NCBI GenBank assembly: GCA_020631735.1
Contig: CM036162.1
Location: 95,156,401-95,220,400 of the forward strand
Source: Saccharum officinarum
Taxonomy: Eukaryota; Streptophyta; Magnoliopsida; Poales; Poaceae
Direction: 5' to 3'
Length of the DNA stretch: 64,000 bases
Shown here: positions 34,625 through 45,741 of the stretch, piece after piece
How positions within the stretch are numbered: the stretch's first letter is position 1
Layout: the number at the start of each line of letters is the position of its first letter
Notes under the pieces: generated by a model
What the model saw: the letters and a program-made list of their open reading frames with translations, nothing else
What the model was told of the DNA's origin: nothing
Database searches by the model: none
Position numbers and translations under genes: made by a program

Positions 34625-34858
34625 TCATTCTTATTTTTCGAGAAGTCAAACGTGCTCAACTTTAACCAAATATATACAAGAAAATAATAGTGTTTATGAT
34701 ACATAATTAGTATCAATATATAGATCGTTGAATCTACTTTCGTAATAAACTTACTTTGATATATAAATGTTGCTAATATTTTCTATAGATCTAATTGAAC
34801 TTAAGAAAGTTTGACCGGCACGAATACCATAGCTATAGTTAATAAGGAATGGAGGGAG
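34625..34858. mobile_element. decayed Stowaway MITE
   Basis: The right end is GGAATGGAGGGAG followed by TA. The interior has the typical GAAGTCAAACNTNNTNAACTTT near the left and AACTTAAGAAAGTTTGACC near the right. The left terminus has decayed. Confidence 0.7.
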
Positions 34859-34868
34859 TACAATATAA

Positions 34869-35063
34869 GGTCAATCTCAATGGGGGGTTTCATACAGTTT
34901 CATGAGAATTAAATACGCTGACATGACACTGCATTGATTAAGAGAGAGATGATGAAAGTTTCATGGGAGTAGAGATATTTCATGGGGATGAAACTCTTCT
35001 GCACTGTTTCCAAAATATGAGTGTGTTGAAAACTGGGTCATGAAACCCCCAATGAGACTGGCC
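34869..35063. mobile_element. Tourist-like (PIF/Harbinger) MITE
   Basis: 195 bp, ends GGTCAATCTCAATGG and CCAATGAGACTGGCC (inverted), flanked by TAA at 34866-34868 and 35064-35066. Confidence 0.85.
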
Positions 35064-35066
35064 TAA

Positions 35067-35770
35067 GTAAAAAGTCATGGCCAAATTTTTAGCCAAAGAA
35101 TACTAAGTTCAAACATTAAAATATGTTATGATAATCAATTTAAAAAATCATATAGGCTCCAAACTAGACTCATGAAATATGTTAGAAAAAAAGATATATA
35201 AAACCTAGAAACTAAAAAAAGCCATTAACTCAATTGGCTTTAGTCACCAATAGTTTTTTTTCTCATACAATTACACATATTAACCATTACAAAAAAAAGA
35301 CTAATATAGAAACATCCGCAATCTAAATTTTTTTTGTTACTGAGTCGCGGTATTAAAATAACAATTCATATTAACTATATTAATGCTCCATGATAAAGAA
35401 TCATGTAAATTGTCATATCTGAAATGAGATATTTTGACATATTTATATTGATAGTTTCACTGTAAACACTAATATAAAAGTGAATATAATAGGTTAAAGA
35501 TATGGCAATTAAACTATATATAAATTACCCATGTATGAAAGGTATACGATCTAAAGTAACACCACCTAATTTGCACATAAATTACTCACCAATTCCATTC
35601 TAAAAGATTATATAAAGTCTAAAATGACCCCAACATTTGCATCTAAATTACCCACCTCAGCCATTAATAATAATAACTAAAGTATATCCCCTAAAATATA
35701 CCTCTAAATTAACAACGTCAAATATTATGTTAAAAAATAGCCATAAAATATGTCTACATAGTAATAACCA
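35067..35770. other. AT-rich non-coding interval
   Basis: Strongly AT-rich. The words TAAATTACCCACC and similar recur at about 35523, 35578 and 35645, suggesting an old transposon remnant. No gene seen. Confidence 0.5.
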
Positions 35771-37357
35771 TAGTGAAGCTGGCACTGTGCAAGGAGGAGC
35801 GCCCTATAGGGTTGTCAAGAGGAAGAAGTGTTATGCAGAAGAGATGTGCATGGGGGAAAAGGCAGAAGGAATCCTGCTACTTATATATGTGCAGAACAAA
35901 GGGCGTTTGGAACAAATTCTCATCGTACGATCTGGCCTGGAGAAAGGGAGAGATCAAAAGTTTGCCAACAAACACACATAGGCATAGCCCAATACGTACT
36001 CATCTCTATCTATCCTATAAAATGTGTCTGGTCAACTCCTTGCCTAGGAGAGACTGTACATGACCTGTTATCTTTGGGGCTGATTGCTGAACCTGCTGTA
36101 GAGTCGACTTCAGAGAGTTTCAGAGGTACAGTGGTCGACTGCAGTTGTATGGCAATGGACAGCCATGACAATTGACAAGGTGAACTGGTCTGCAGAAACA
36201 AAAGCAAAGGTGACGTCGACTTGAAAGAGCTGCCTGTACGTACGTCCTGGAACGAAAGCGTCTACTAGTATGGTGGCGGCATGGATTCCCAAGCTAGAAG
36301 CAGAGCTACAGGCGCATGGGTAAAGCCGAGTTCAGAACGACGAAGGCGGCCATGCATTTGCATGTAGAAAAACTCGCAACAGTAGATGCATGTTCAGACG
36401 GTGCATCTTTATTTGTTCCTTTCTGTCAAACCAAAGTCACCGGGTAAAGAAAGAAAGCGCAGGAGAACAAGAACTCGAGAGCTTTTCTCCTGAAAAATGA
36501 AGCGATCCATGAGCATGCATGGAGCAATATGGGGGAGCCCCTGAGGCCTAAAGATACGCGCGATCGAGCCCTAGCTCCGGGTCGCATATAAATGGGAAGA
36601 AAAGTTGCACAGGGCGAGGACTAAAACCATGGACTTTTGTATGGAAGCAAAGAACAAATTAAAGGTGGCCTAAGGCCTAACCCAATGCAAGTAACCTTTT
36701 CTTGCTCTCCCAGTCTGGCAGGCAGTCACAGAGGAAAGCGTAATTGGAAAGCGGATGCCCCTAGCTGATCTAGCTCTCTCACTGTCACAGACAATGCTGC
36801 TGCGGGTGTTGATGCATCTGCGTAAAGACTATTGGGCCCAGTTCCTTCGTTCCCGCTAGTAGCACACTGCATCAGAATCACTGTTCGCTGCTGCTGCTGC
36901 TGCTGCTGCCTGCTGGTGTAATATAATGGAGGTGGACGTGATCAAGTCCAACGCTGAACGCTGTGCCTGCAGCGCTCCAAGGATAGAAAGAATAGACGCA
37001 TGCATGGGCCCGTTCGGGGTCATGATCCGATCGAGTTCATCATCTCTCTGATCATTTGGGTTCTTCTCTTCCGTGCGCGCAAAGGAAGAACTTCCTGCAT
37101 TCTGTACGCGTGGTGGAGCCGCGGCTGCCGATCGATCGGCGTCGAATTGTTCTGTCAGTGTCTGCCGTGTGTGACATGGCGGCCGGTGTCAAGCAGAGCC
37201 AATAATTGTACACGCACGAATTGGTCGGTCTCGGTCTCTTGGTTTGCGACTTCCTGCGCTGGACCAGGCTGCCCGGGATTATTTTGCATGCCCGGCTATT
37301 GCTTTGGTTAGTTATACGACGGGTAGCCGGTAACGACTCTCCTAAAAAAACCCATAT
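35771..37357. other. low-repeat interval, no gene supported
   Basis: Three overlapping plus-strand frames (35637-36175) reach 96-115 codons but have no motif, no start context and no consistent frame. Codon content does not look coding. The stretch 36430-37330 is less repetitive than its surroundings and may be unique host DNA. Confidence 0.4.
36887..36909. repeat. (GCT)n microsatellite
   Basis: Seven uninterrupted GCT units. Confidence 0.95.
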
Positions 37358-37553
37358 GGGCTTGTTTGGATGTAAGTGTATTCATCTCAATCTATATGTG
37401 CTGAAGTGGAATAGAATAGAACTTAGTTCAATTTCACTCCGATCCATTTATCTACACGTGCTGGAGTGGAATAGAATGGAACTTAGTTTAATTTCACTCC
37501 AATCCATTTCAATACATGTGGATTAAGATGAATACATGTGCATCAAACAGGCC
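37358..37553. mobile_element. MITE with internal tandem duplication
   Basis: Ends GGGCTTGTTTGGATG and CATCAAACAGGCC (inverted). Inside, a unit of about 62 bp is repeated (GTGCTGNAGTGGAATAGAAT at about 37398 and 37459). Flanks share ATAT. Superfamily not certain (hAT-like ends). Confidence 0.7.
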
Positions 37554-37822
37554 ATATACTGTTTCGATAGGATTCTAGCACAATTTATTCATTCCGTGCC
37601 ATGGACGCCCTATTAAGAAGGCGTGTTTTATGAGGGTTATGCCTTCTCTCCAAATGAGTTGAAAACATTTTAGTTTCAGTTAAACGACAGAAAGGACTTT
37701 GCTCTAGATTCGGCCGGGAAAAATGTAGAGGTCTCCATCAATTGTTAGGCAGCTCCATATAACGGTGTAGTTTAGACTCTAGTTGGATCTACGTATTACT
37801 GTTAATATAGTTAGCTAGCTAA

Positions 37823-38244
37823 GAGCATCTCTAATAGTTCCTAAAATAATAATTGGTCAATCAATGAGTTATCGAAGTGGCTAAATAAATGCTACGAGCA
37901 TATTTGTTGGGTTCCTCCAACGGTTTTCAAAATCTTAGTCCTAAAATATGGGAGACAATTTTGCATCAGGAATCCAGAACTATTTATAAATCACCCCAAC
38001 CACTTTTATATTTTCTTTCTCGCTCATACAATTGCATTAAGAACCATGTCCTACTTTTTATTCTATCCATTACCTTCAGATCGGCGGATCAATACTTGGG
38101 CGTATATTTCTGTGCGATTGGATGTTTTTTTCCGAGTGTGGAAAGATTGGGAGTTGAGATAGTAAGCTGTTGGAGAGCAGTTTTTTCAATCTTGCCAAAA
38201 AAATCTAGATTTGGAGTGGGTTTTGGAAACTCTTGGAGATGCTC
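37823..38244. mobile_element. Harbinger-like MITE, GAGCATCTC ends
   Basis: Inverted ends GAGCATCTCTAATAG and TTGGAGATGCTC, flanked by TAA on the left and CAA on the right (one change). Same family as 38947-39310: both carry GAGCATATTTGTTGGGTT and GGAAAGATTGGGAGTT. Confidence 0.75.
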
Positions 38245-38659
38245 CAATAGCCAATAGCTACTAACTAATTATTAGCATAGATTGTTTAGATCCAACTGCT
38301 AATATACTGTTGGATAGTTGGTTATATATGTAAATGAACTAGTAGCACATGTTAGCACTATCCACCAGTTAATTAGTTAATTGCTAGCAGCCCCTAACTA
38401 ATAGTTAGCGGTGACCTATTAGCATGCCTATTTTAGGGTCTATATGGATCCCGGGGACAATTGTTAGTTGCTAAAAATTAGCCTAGTGATCCAAACAGGA
38501 GGGATAACATATGGAGCTAAAATTAGTTAAGCCTTTGACTAGTTGTTATCCTATTAATTGGGCACAATCAGCTATTCAGCTAACAAAAGCTAATAGTTCA
38601 TTGCTAGGGATGTATGCACCTATTAGCCGTGGATCCAAACAAGCATCGGCTAATAGTTA

Positions 38660-38943
38660 GAGCAAGTGCAAGGGTCTCTTTATATCCTTCCGTATTGATG
38701 GAAATATAGATTTCTGTGAAAGTCCTCCAACATTTTCTTCAATTAGATATCTATAAATACCACTATTTTCTATTTCTGATTTCTCGCTAGCTAAAGATGA
38801 ATAGTGTGGACGGGTCTTCAAAGTGCGCACAAGATATAGAAAAGTTGTTAGAAGGCAGAGAGATATAGAGAGCAATTTTTATTCAAATGGCTCTCCAAAT
38901 AAGGATTTAGAAAGTGAGTTTAAGAAATACTATTGGGATGCTC
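38660..38943. mobile_element. Harbinger-like MITE, first of an abutting pair
   Basis: Starts GAGCAAGTGCAAGG and ends CTATTGGGATGCTC; flanked by TTA (38657-38659 and 38944-38946). Confidence 0.75.
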
Positions 38944-38946
38944 TTA

Positions 38947-39310
38947 GAGCATATCCAATGGTTCCAAAAAAGCAATTGGTAAATCAATGAGTTTTCCAAG
39001 TGGTTAAAAAAATGTTGGGAGCATATTTGTTGGGTTTCTCCAACAATTTTTAAAATCCCAGTTCTAAAATATAGAAGACAAATTTACATCAGGAATCCCA
39101 GACTATTTCTAAATCATCTTAACTACTTTTATATGTTGTTTCTCTTGTATATTTGCATCAGAAACTTTGTCCTACTCTTTATTCTTCTCCACATCCTTCC
39201 ACCATCAAATTGGCTAATGGATACACGCGCGAATATGGCCACGCGATTAGTCGAGTTTCCCAAGTGCGGAAAGATTGGGAGTTGGGTTTTGGAAACTCTT
39301 AGAGATGCAC
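38947..39310. mobile_element. Harbinger-like MITE, second of an abutting pair
   Basis: Starts GAGCATATCCAATGG and ends CTCTTAGAGATGCAC; flanked by TTA (38944-38946 and 39311-39313). It shares the middle TTA with its neighbour. Confidence 0.78.
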
Positions 39311-39490
39311 TTAGCCGTCTAATGTTTAGATGTGGCTAACAGCAAAGATTTAGAGAGCGAGTTTAAGAAAAACTATTGAATATGCTCTTAGTTGTCTAAT
39401 TTTCAGATGCGGCTAACGATTAGACTTGGCCGATCCAAATAGGAATTTAGCTAATAGTACCTATTAGCACTAATAAATCAAACAGGCCCT

Positions 39491-40531
39491 TAATTATGTA
39501 AAAAATCAGTATGAATAAAGTAACATGCATATATAGTCAATTGTAATATTATTGTAGTATACACATTTTTTCGTGCTATACGAATATAGTCAATTCCATA
39601 TATTATTGGGTAATCATATAGGGCCATAGTCTTACCATACGTGTATAAAATCGCGTAAGTTTGCACGAATCAATCAATTAATTAAGCTGGTACATACTCT
39701 CTTTGTCCAAAATAAATGTACACCTAGTATTTTTAAGAGTCAATCATTTTTAAGTTTGATCTCTTTAAATAAGTTTATTGTGTATTTTTAATATAAATTT
39801 AATGAAACTTATTACTGTCTGGAAGAAAGATATAGGAAACTAGGAGGATTCCCCGCGCTTTGTTGCGGGTATGAAGGAGGAATATAAATAGGTTAGAATG
39901 TTAACTAATAAGAATTAAGAGATGTATATGTATGGTGTTGGTAATGCAGGAACATGATATAATATATGTATAGATTTATTAGCATAATCGTGGAGATTGT
40001 ATCCACAAGATGATGTGTCTCGTTGACGTGGATATCATAATTCTTGTGCTAGTGAACTTTAATTGCAAATGATAGTGGACTGCTGAGGTGGACACCTTGC
40101 ATGTCAAGAAAAATTGCTAGTGGTAAATGATAGTAGACTGCTGCGGTGGAAGTCTTGCATGTAAGAGAAATATGTAGTGGGGTTTAGTTTTTTATATATA
40201 CTTGGAAGAAAGATATAGGTTGATAGAGGAAGTACACGTATCTTTGAAAGGAAGGGTCCGTCTAGTATAATAATGCAGAGTGTAGTAGTGTGCTGCAGCA
40301 CAGTAGCACACAAGCATCACCAGCGGTTTGCAGCAGTGATATAGTACCTCGGAATTTTTATGCCGGGGCTTAGCGGTTTCTGTGGGATTTGGCATTTTGC
40401 TTGGGGTGAGGGGCACGTGACCCGCCTCTCACCAGCAACGTAACAACTACTTGATGCACGTAGTTGATGGGACCATGCATGGCCTCTCTTCTCCACCCCC
40501 ACTCTAACAAAACCTATGGATTCCCAATGAA
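39491..40531. other. non-coding interval before the assembly gap
   Basis: AT-rich up to about 40200. It includes the left half of a Stowaway-type MITE (39695-39815, starting TACTCTCTTTGTCC) and a small insertion with 17-bp direct repeats (39837-40202). No gene supported. Confidence 0.5.
39837..40202. mobile_element. 366-bp insertion bounded by 17-bp direct repeats
   Basis: TGGAAGAAAGATATAGG occurs at 39820-39836 and again at 40203-40219. Near the left end is a GC-rich hairpin, CCCCGCGCTTTGTTGCGGG. A duplication of this length would suit target-primed insertion, whereas the GC hairpin and a CTAGT at 40260-40264 recall Helitron ends, which leave no duplication. Type unresolved. Confidence 0.45.
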
Positions 40532-40631
40532 NNNNNNNNNNNNNNNNNNNNNNNNNNNNNNNNNNNNNNNNNNNNNNNNNNNNNNNNNNNNNNNNNNNNN
40601 NNNNNNNNNNNNNNNNNNNNNNNNNNNNNNN
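40532..40631. other. assembly gap of 100 N
   Basis: Exactly 100 Ns, the usual placeholder for a gap of unknown size. Confidence 0.99.
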
Positions 40632-40751
40632 TCAAACGTGTTCTTGTGTGTGTGTTTTTTCTTTCGTAACCAGTGTTCTTGAATTTTGCTTGATCCACAA
40701 CTTCTCAATAGACAAACCTCGTAACCTTGGAGGCACATCGAATTCCTTGCG

Positions 40752-41204
40752 CTACTGCAGTGCTGCCTGAACGAGCGTCTTGCACTTGGGGACTAGGACG
40801 AGGGGAACCCGCCGCGGCGTCGTCAGCCCCGGTGCCTCGCCCATGTCGAGGTCCGCCGGGCGCATGCCGGCGGGGAGCTCCCACTCGAAGTGACGCAGAA
40901 GGCTGACAATCGCGAGCTCCAAGACCGGCAGCGCGAAGTTGATGCCGGGCAGATCCTCCGGCCGGCGCCGAACGGGATGAGCTGGTAGTCGGTCCCTCTG
41001 AAGTCTACCGAGGGACTGCCGCCCATGAACCGCTCGGGCGGAACTCGTCCGGTGCGTCCCACACAGCGGGGTCCGCCCGATGGCCCACACGTTGACGAAG
41101 AGCGCCGTCTTGGCCGGGATCTCGTATCCCTGCACGACGGCTGGCGTTGTTGATTCGTGCGGGACGAGGAGTGCGCTGGTGCGTGGAGCCGAAGCACCTC
41201 TTTG
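40752..41204 (-). pseudogene. cytochrome P450 (CYP71-type), C-terminal part of exon 2
   Basis: This is the C-terminal third of a plant P450 monooxygenase, a heme-thiolate enzyme of the ER membrane. Reading leftwards: E-V-L-R (the E-x-x-R of helix K), [13 protein letters not shown], then the heme loop [10 protein letters not shown] with the Cys ligand, and the conserved end to a TAG stop at 40754-40752. The motifs fall in alternating frames. I place four one-base losses at about 41172 (C), 41085 (G), 41050 (C) and 40955 (G), each inside a short C or G run. The region is within 600 bp of the assembly gap. The rest of the gene is at 45742-46910, beyond a copia insertion that falls immediately before the E-x-x-R motif. 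The family looks closest to CYP71, perhaps CYP71C; the substrate cannot be inferred. Confidence 0.88.
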
Positions 41205-43412
41205 TGTTGGTGTTTGTTCCAAATTCACTGCAAGATATAGGTCGGGCTTCTGACGGAGCGAAGCGGAGGCCCGTAAAAGCCGAAGCTGGGCCGGAGCGTA
41301 GCGGAAGTCTCCAAGGCCGCTGAAAGGTCTAGATGGCTAGAGGGGGGGTGAATAGCCTTTTAAAATTTTTCTACAAAGACAAGCTAAACAAGTTTATCAA
41401 TATAACAAATAGCGAGATGCGAGTTTTGCTTAGCCTACGGGTGTTTGCAAGCCACATATCCAATTCATAATTCTAGTATTTGCACTCAACCGCACAAGTC
41501 AAACCGAGAAGGAAAATACAACTACAACTAGCAAGCTACACAAAAGAACTACTCTAGCAAAGCTAACTAGCTAGCAAAGATAACTAAGAAGATAAAGCGG
41601 AGTTGAGTTAGGAGAGTTTTACCGAGGGGCGAAGTATTGAGCCAACCAATATAATCGACAATGAATACCAAGATAACCGAACACCGGGATCAATCAATCA
41701 CAATATGAAAGTGATGACACGAAGATTTATCCCGAGGTTCACGTGCTTGCCGGCACGCTAGTCCCCGTTGTGTCCCTCTTCACCACGTGGTTCGGTGGCT
41801 AATCGGTCACACACCGAGCCTCTCAAAAGGCGCCACAAGAACCTACCAAATGGCAAAAGGTTGCAATGACACGAGCAATTCACTAGCGTTGCCTTTGGCT
41901 CTTCGCCAAGGTAGGCATAAACCCCTTACAATCACCGGAGGTGGCCAAGATACAATCACCAACTCTTGCCAATGCCTCCAAGCTGCTACAAACCGTCTAG
42001 GTGGCGGCAACCACCAAGAGAAACAAGAATCCCGCAGCAAATCAACCACCAAGTGCCAACTAGATGCTATCTCACAATGCAAATGCACTTGGACCACTCA
42101 ATCTCACTTCGAATATGCAAAGAAGCAAGAGAGATGAGTGGGAGGGGAGTTGCTTAGCTCAAAGTGCTCACAAGTATGTCAAATGTTCGAGAGATATCGA
42201 GAGAGTGAGCCTTGAGCCGGCCAATGAGTATTTATAGATGTACCCCTTCGAATATAGCCGTTAGAAACTTAAACAGCCGAAATCGGGCTGACCGGACGCG
42301 CTGGTCCAACTGACCGGACGCGCCGGTCGCCCAACGGCTAACTCGTGAAGTACTGACCGGACGCGCTGGTCCAAATGATCGGACGCGCTGGTCCAAATGA
42401 TCGGACGCGCTGGTCGCCCAACGGCTAACTGCGAAGCAACGACCGGACGCGCTGGTCCAATTGACCGGACGCGCCGGGAACGACCGGACGCACTGGTCCC
42501 GTGAAGGACCGGACGCGCTGGTCGCCTGAGCAGCGCTCAACGAAATAGTGACCGGACGCGCTGAAGTAAATGACCGGACGCGACAGTGACAGCATCCGGT
42601 TAGAGTCTAGTAAGCTCCCTGAACGACCGGACGCGTCCGATCATCAGTGACCGGACGCGCCTCGCGTCCGATCATCGAACTGAAAAACGCGCAGACACTG
42701 AACACTGACCGCTCAAACTCCACCGCCGTCGCAAACGTGCTAACATCACCAAGTGATCTCGTCATGTGTGAGTGTGTTAGCATTTTCACAATCATTTTTT
42801 TGAGGCGATATTAGTTCTATCCAAATGCATATGATCATGAAATGCACATCTAGAGACACTTAGGAGTTCAAATAGCCGCGTCATTCCCCTCTTTATAGTA
42901 CGGCTATCTATCCTATAATGTAACCACACCCACTAGGTGTCTTGGTTACTAAAACACAACCCTTAAGCATATACCTTTGCCTTGATCACGTAGGGTTGCG
43001 TCCAAATCCAAGTGTGGCCATCATGATCACCATGTCCATCTTACCACCAACCTTGGAATGTACTAATCCTCATATGCTACATACAACTTAGGCATAGGAT
43101 TAGTACTTAGGCATTGTCACTAATTACCAACACCAAACATAGGACTTTCAGCCGCGCCCGTGCACACACGGGGGTGCGGGGCGGAGTCCCCGCGGTACGG
43201 TACATATATACCCTTGTTAGGGTTTCTTGAGACTTGATTCTCTTGTAAGCCGTCGCAGGCGTGTAACCCAAAACTCTTGAGATAGTGAGATTGTTGCTGG
43301 CTGGAGCCCGTGGTTTTTCCCCTTCGCATTGGAGGGGTTTTCCACGTTAAATCGTGTGTCTCCGCTGTGATTGATTTCGTTTTACTTCATATTCCATACG
43401 TCGTTGATAACA
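41205..43412 (+). repeat. 5' LTR of C-A, split by a solo LTR
   Basis: Parts 41205-41320 and 43156-43412, with the GCCGC duplication at 41316-41320 and 43151-43155. A TATA-like CATATATACCC is at about 43203. Confidence 0.92.
41321..43150 (-). mobile_element. solo LTR of a Sirevirus inside the C-A 5' LTR
   Basis: 1830 bp, ends TGAAAGG and CTTTCA on the plus strand, target duplication GCCGC on both sides. It is the same family, and the same insertion site, as the element at 48014-58155. It lacks about 168 bp present in the other LTRs; the loss is bounded by ACCG (42708-42711 here; 57545-57548 and 57713-57716 in the full copy). TATA (minus strand TATAAATAC) at 42228-42236. Confidence 0.93.
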
Positions 43413-43414
43413 AG

Positions 43415-43426
43415 TGGTACCGGAGC
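43415..43426 (+). other. primer-binding site of C-A
   Basis: TGGTACCGGAGC, two bases after the LTR end. It is a variant of the initiator-Met tRNA site TGGTATCAGAGC usual for copia elements. Confidence 0.8.
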
Positions 43427-43445
43427 TTCGGTTGCTATAGGGTTC

Positions 43446-43919
43446 ATGACGACGTCGATGAAGTTCGATCTTCCGCTGCTGAACTACGACACGCGGTTCT
43501 CGCTATGGCAAGTCAAGATGCGGGGAATTCTGGCGCAGACTCATGACTACGATGAGGCGCTGGATAAATTCGGCAAGAGTAAAGCAAATTGGACTCCTGA
43601 GGAGATCCGCAAGGATCAGAAGGCTCTCGCCCTAATTCAGTTACATCTTCATAATGATATTTTGCAGGAGTGTTTGAAAGAGAAAACTGCTGCAGAACTA
43701 TGGCTGAAACTGGAATCGATCTGTATGTGCAAGGATCTAACCAGTAAGATGCAGATGAAGATGAAGCTGTTCACTCTGAAGATGAAGGAGGAGGATTCGG
43801 TGATGACCCACATCGCTGAATTCAAGAAGATCGTGGCCGACCTAGTGTCGATGGAGCTGAATTCAAGAGAAAGGAGGGTTTATCTCCAAGCGAGCCTCCA
43901 AAGTATAAGGCAAGGTTAG
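43446..43919 (+). pseudogene. C-A gag (N-terminal half)
   Basis: ATG at 43446 opens M-T-T-S-M-K-F-D-L, then W-Q-V-K-M-R and further copia gag (UBN2-type) features: a long amphipathic segment with L-H-L-H-N-D-I and A-E-L-W-L-K-L-E. The conserved frame runs to about 43858. After that it enters RT sequence in the wrong frame and stops at 43917-43919. The zinc knuckle is missing. Confidence 0.85.
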
Positions 43920-45265
43920 TTGCAAAAGGCTATAGTCAAATTCCGGGTGTTGACTATAATGATGTGTTCTCTCCAGTGGTAAAACACAGTTCAATTCGTA
44001 CATTCTTGAGTATTGTTGCTTCACATGATCTTGAGCTTGAGCAGTTAGATGTGAAGACTGCGTTTTTGCATGGAGAGCTAGAGGAGGACATATACATGGA
44101 CCAACCGGAAGGGTTCATAGTGTCTGGCAAGGAAAAGTATGTTTGCAAGTTGAAGCGCTCCTTGTATGGTTTGAAACAGTCCCCTCGTTAGTGGAACAAG
44201 AGGTTTGATTCATTTATATTGTCACACAGTTTCAAAAGATCTAGATATGATAGCTGTGTTTACATCAAGCATGTTAATGGATCACTTATATATTTGCTGT
44301 TATATGTTGATGATATGCTGATTGCTACCAAGAGCAAGATTGAAATCACTAAGTTAAAGAAGTTGTTAAGTAGTGAGTTTGATATGAAAGATCTTGGTAG
44401 TGCTAAGAAAATTCTTGGTATGGAAATTAGTAGAGACAGAAAATCTGGTTTGCTATTTCTTAGTCAACAAAATTATATCAAGAAAGTTCTTCAGCGTTTC
44501 AACATGCAAAATGCTAAGGCTGTTAGTACCCCTATTGCACCTCACTTTAAGTTGTCAGCTGCTCAGTGTCCTAGTACAGATGCAGAGATTGAGTACATAT
44601 CAAGGGTTCCTTATTCTAGTGCTGTTGGGTCTTTGATGTATGCCATAGTTTGCTCTCGTCCAGATTTGTCATATGCTATGAGTCTTGTTAGTAGATATAT
44701 GTCTAATCCTGGCAAAGAACATTGGAGGGCAGTTCAGTGGATTTTCAGGTACCTCAGAGGCACAGCAGATTCATGTTTGAAGTTTGGAAGAACTGATAAG
44801 AGTCTCATTGGTTATGTGGATTCTGATTATGCTGCTGATCTAGACAGACGAAGATCAATTACTGGTTATGTGTTTACTATTGGCAGTTGTGCTGTGAGTT
44901 GGAGGGCTACGTTACAGTCTGTTGTTGCTTTGTCTACTACTGAAGCAGAATATATGGCTATTTGTGAAGCGTGCAAAGAATTGATATGGTTGAAAGATTT
45001 GTACGCTGAACTCAGTGGAATTAAATCTTGCATAAGTTTGCACTGTGACAGTCAAAGTGCAATTTACCTCACTAAAGATCAGATGTTCCATGAGAGAACT
45101 AAGCATATAGATATCAAGTATCATTTTGTGCGAGATGTGATTGAAGAAGGTAAGCTGAAGGTATGCAAGATTAGTACTCATGATAATCCTGCTGATATGA
45201 TGACAAAGCATGTTCCTGTTGCTAAGTTTGAGTTATGCTTAAGCTTAGTTGGTTTAATTGAATAG
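43861..45265 (+). pseudogene. C-A reverse transcriptase and RNase H
   Basis: RT begins at about 43861 in a frame shifted from gag ([10 protein letters not shown] at about 43900). It contains D-V-K-T-A-F-L-H-G, a TAG at 44189-44191 (Gln in relatives), the catalytic Y-V-D-D at about 44308, S-R-P-D-L-S-Y-A, and an RNase H with the conserved A-L-S-T-T-E-A-E-Y block and D-S-Q-S-A, ending at TAG 45263-45265. The TAG at 44189 also occurs in copy C-B, so it predates the duplication. Confidence 0.92.
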
Positions 45266-45365
45266 TCCAAGAGACTATTGTTGGCACCAGTGGTTTTCTA
45301 TCTTTGTTGTTCAGGATGATGAGTTGATTTATGATACAAGATGAATTTTGTCTCAAGGTGGAGTT

Positions 45366-45741
45366 TGTTGGTGTTGTTCTAAATTCACTGCAAGATATAG
45401 GCCGGGCTTCTGACGGAGCGAAGCGGAGGCCCGTAAAAGCCGAAGGCTGGGCCGGAGCGTAGCGGAAGTCTCCAAGGCCGCGCCCGTGCACACAGGGGGG
45501 TGCGGGGGGCGGAGCCCCCGCGGTACGGTACATATATACCCTTGTTAGGGTTTCTTGGAGACTTGATTCTCTTGTAAGCCGCCGCAGGCGTGTAACCCAA
45601 AACTCTTGAGATAGTGAGATTGTTGCTGGCTGGAGCCCGTGGTTTTTCCCCTTCGCATTGGAGGGGTTTTCCACGTTAAATCGTGTGTCTCCGCTGTGAT
45701 TGATTTCGTTTTACTTCATATTCCATACGTCGTTGATAACA
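45366..45741 (+). repeat. 3' LTR of C-A
   Basis: 376 bp, preceded by the purine-rich CAAGGTGGAGTT and followed by CTTTG. Confidence 0.93.

Larger units (their letters stand above)
38435..39490. mobile_element. MITE with CTAATAG-rich interior, interrupted by Harbinger MITEs
   Basis: Left end AGGGTCTATATGGATCCC and right end AAATCAAACAGGCCCT look like a decayed inverted pair. The interior is rich in GCTAATAG/CTATTAGC. It is interrupted by the two MITEs at 38660-38943 and 38947-39310, and a truncated third (about 39340-39390). A related inverted fragment lies at 38245-38434. Confidence 0.55.
41205..45741 (+). mobile_element. Ty1/copia element C-A (Tork-like), inserted in the P450
   Basis: Flanked by CTTTG at 41200-41204 and 45742-45746. 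LTRs are TGTTGG...ATAACA. The 5' LTR is interrupted by a Sirevirus solo LTR. The body is internally deleted, running from gag straight into RT, with no protease or integrase. The RT resembles the Tnt1/Tork group. LTRs of 373-376 bp differ at about nine sites by eye. A near-identical copy, C-B, is at 58156-60748. Confidence 0.93.

Noticed and set aside
35637..36175. Three overlapping plus-strand ORFs of about 100 codons as a gene
   Set aside because: No motif, no agreement between frames, AT-rich neighbourhood; treated as chance.
39837..40264. Helitron call based on the GC hairpin and CTAGT
   Set aside because: No clear TC start, no hairpin just before CTAGT, and a 17-bp direct repeat that Helitrons do not make.
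42285..42670. Regular ACCGGACGCG repeats that could suggest a CRISPR-like array
   Set aside because: Spacing and repeat length vary, no cas genes exist, the sequence lies in a plant LTR, and the same words recur in three LTR copies.
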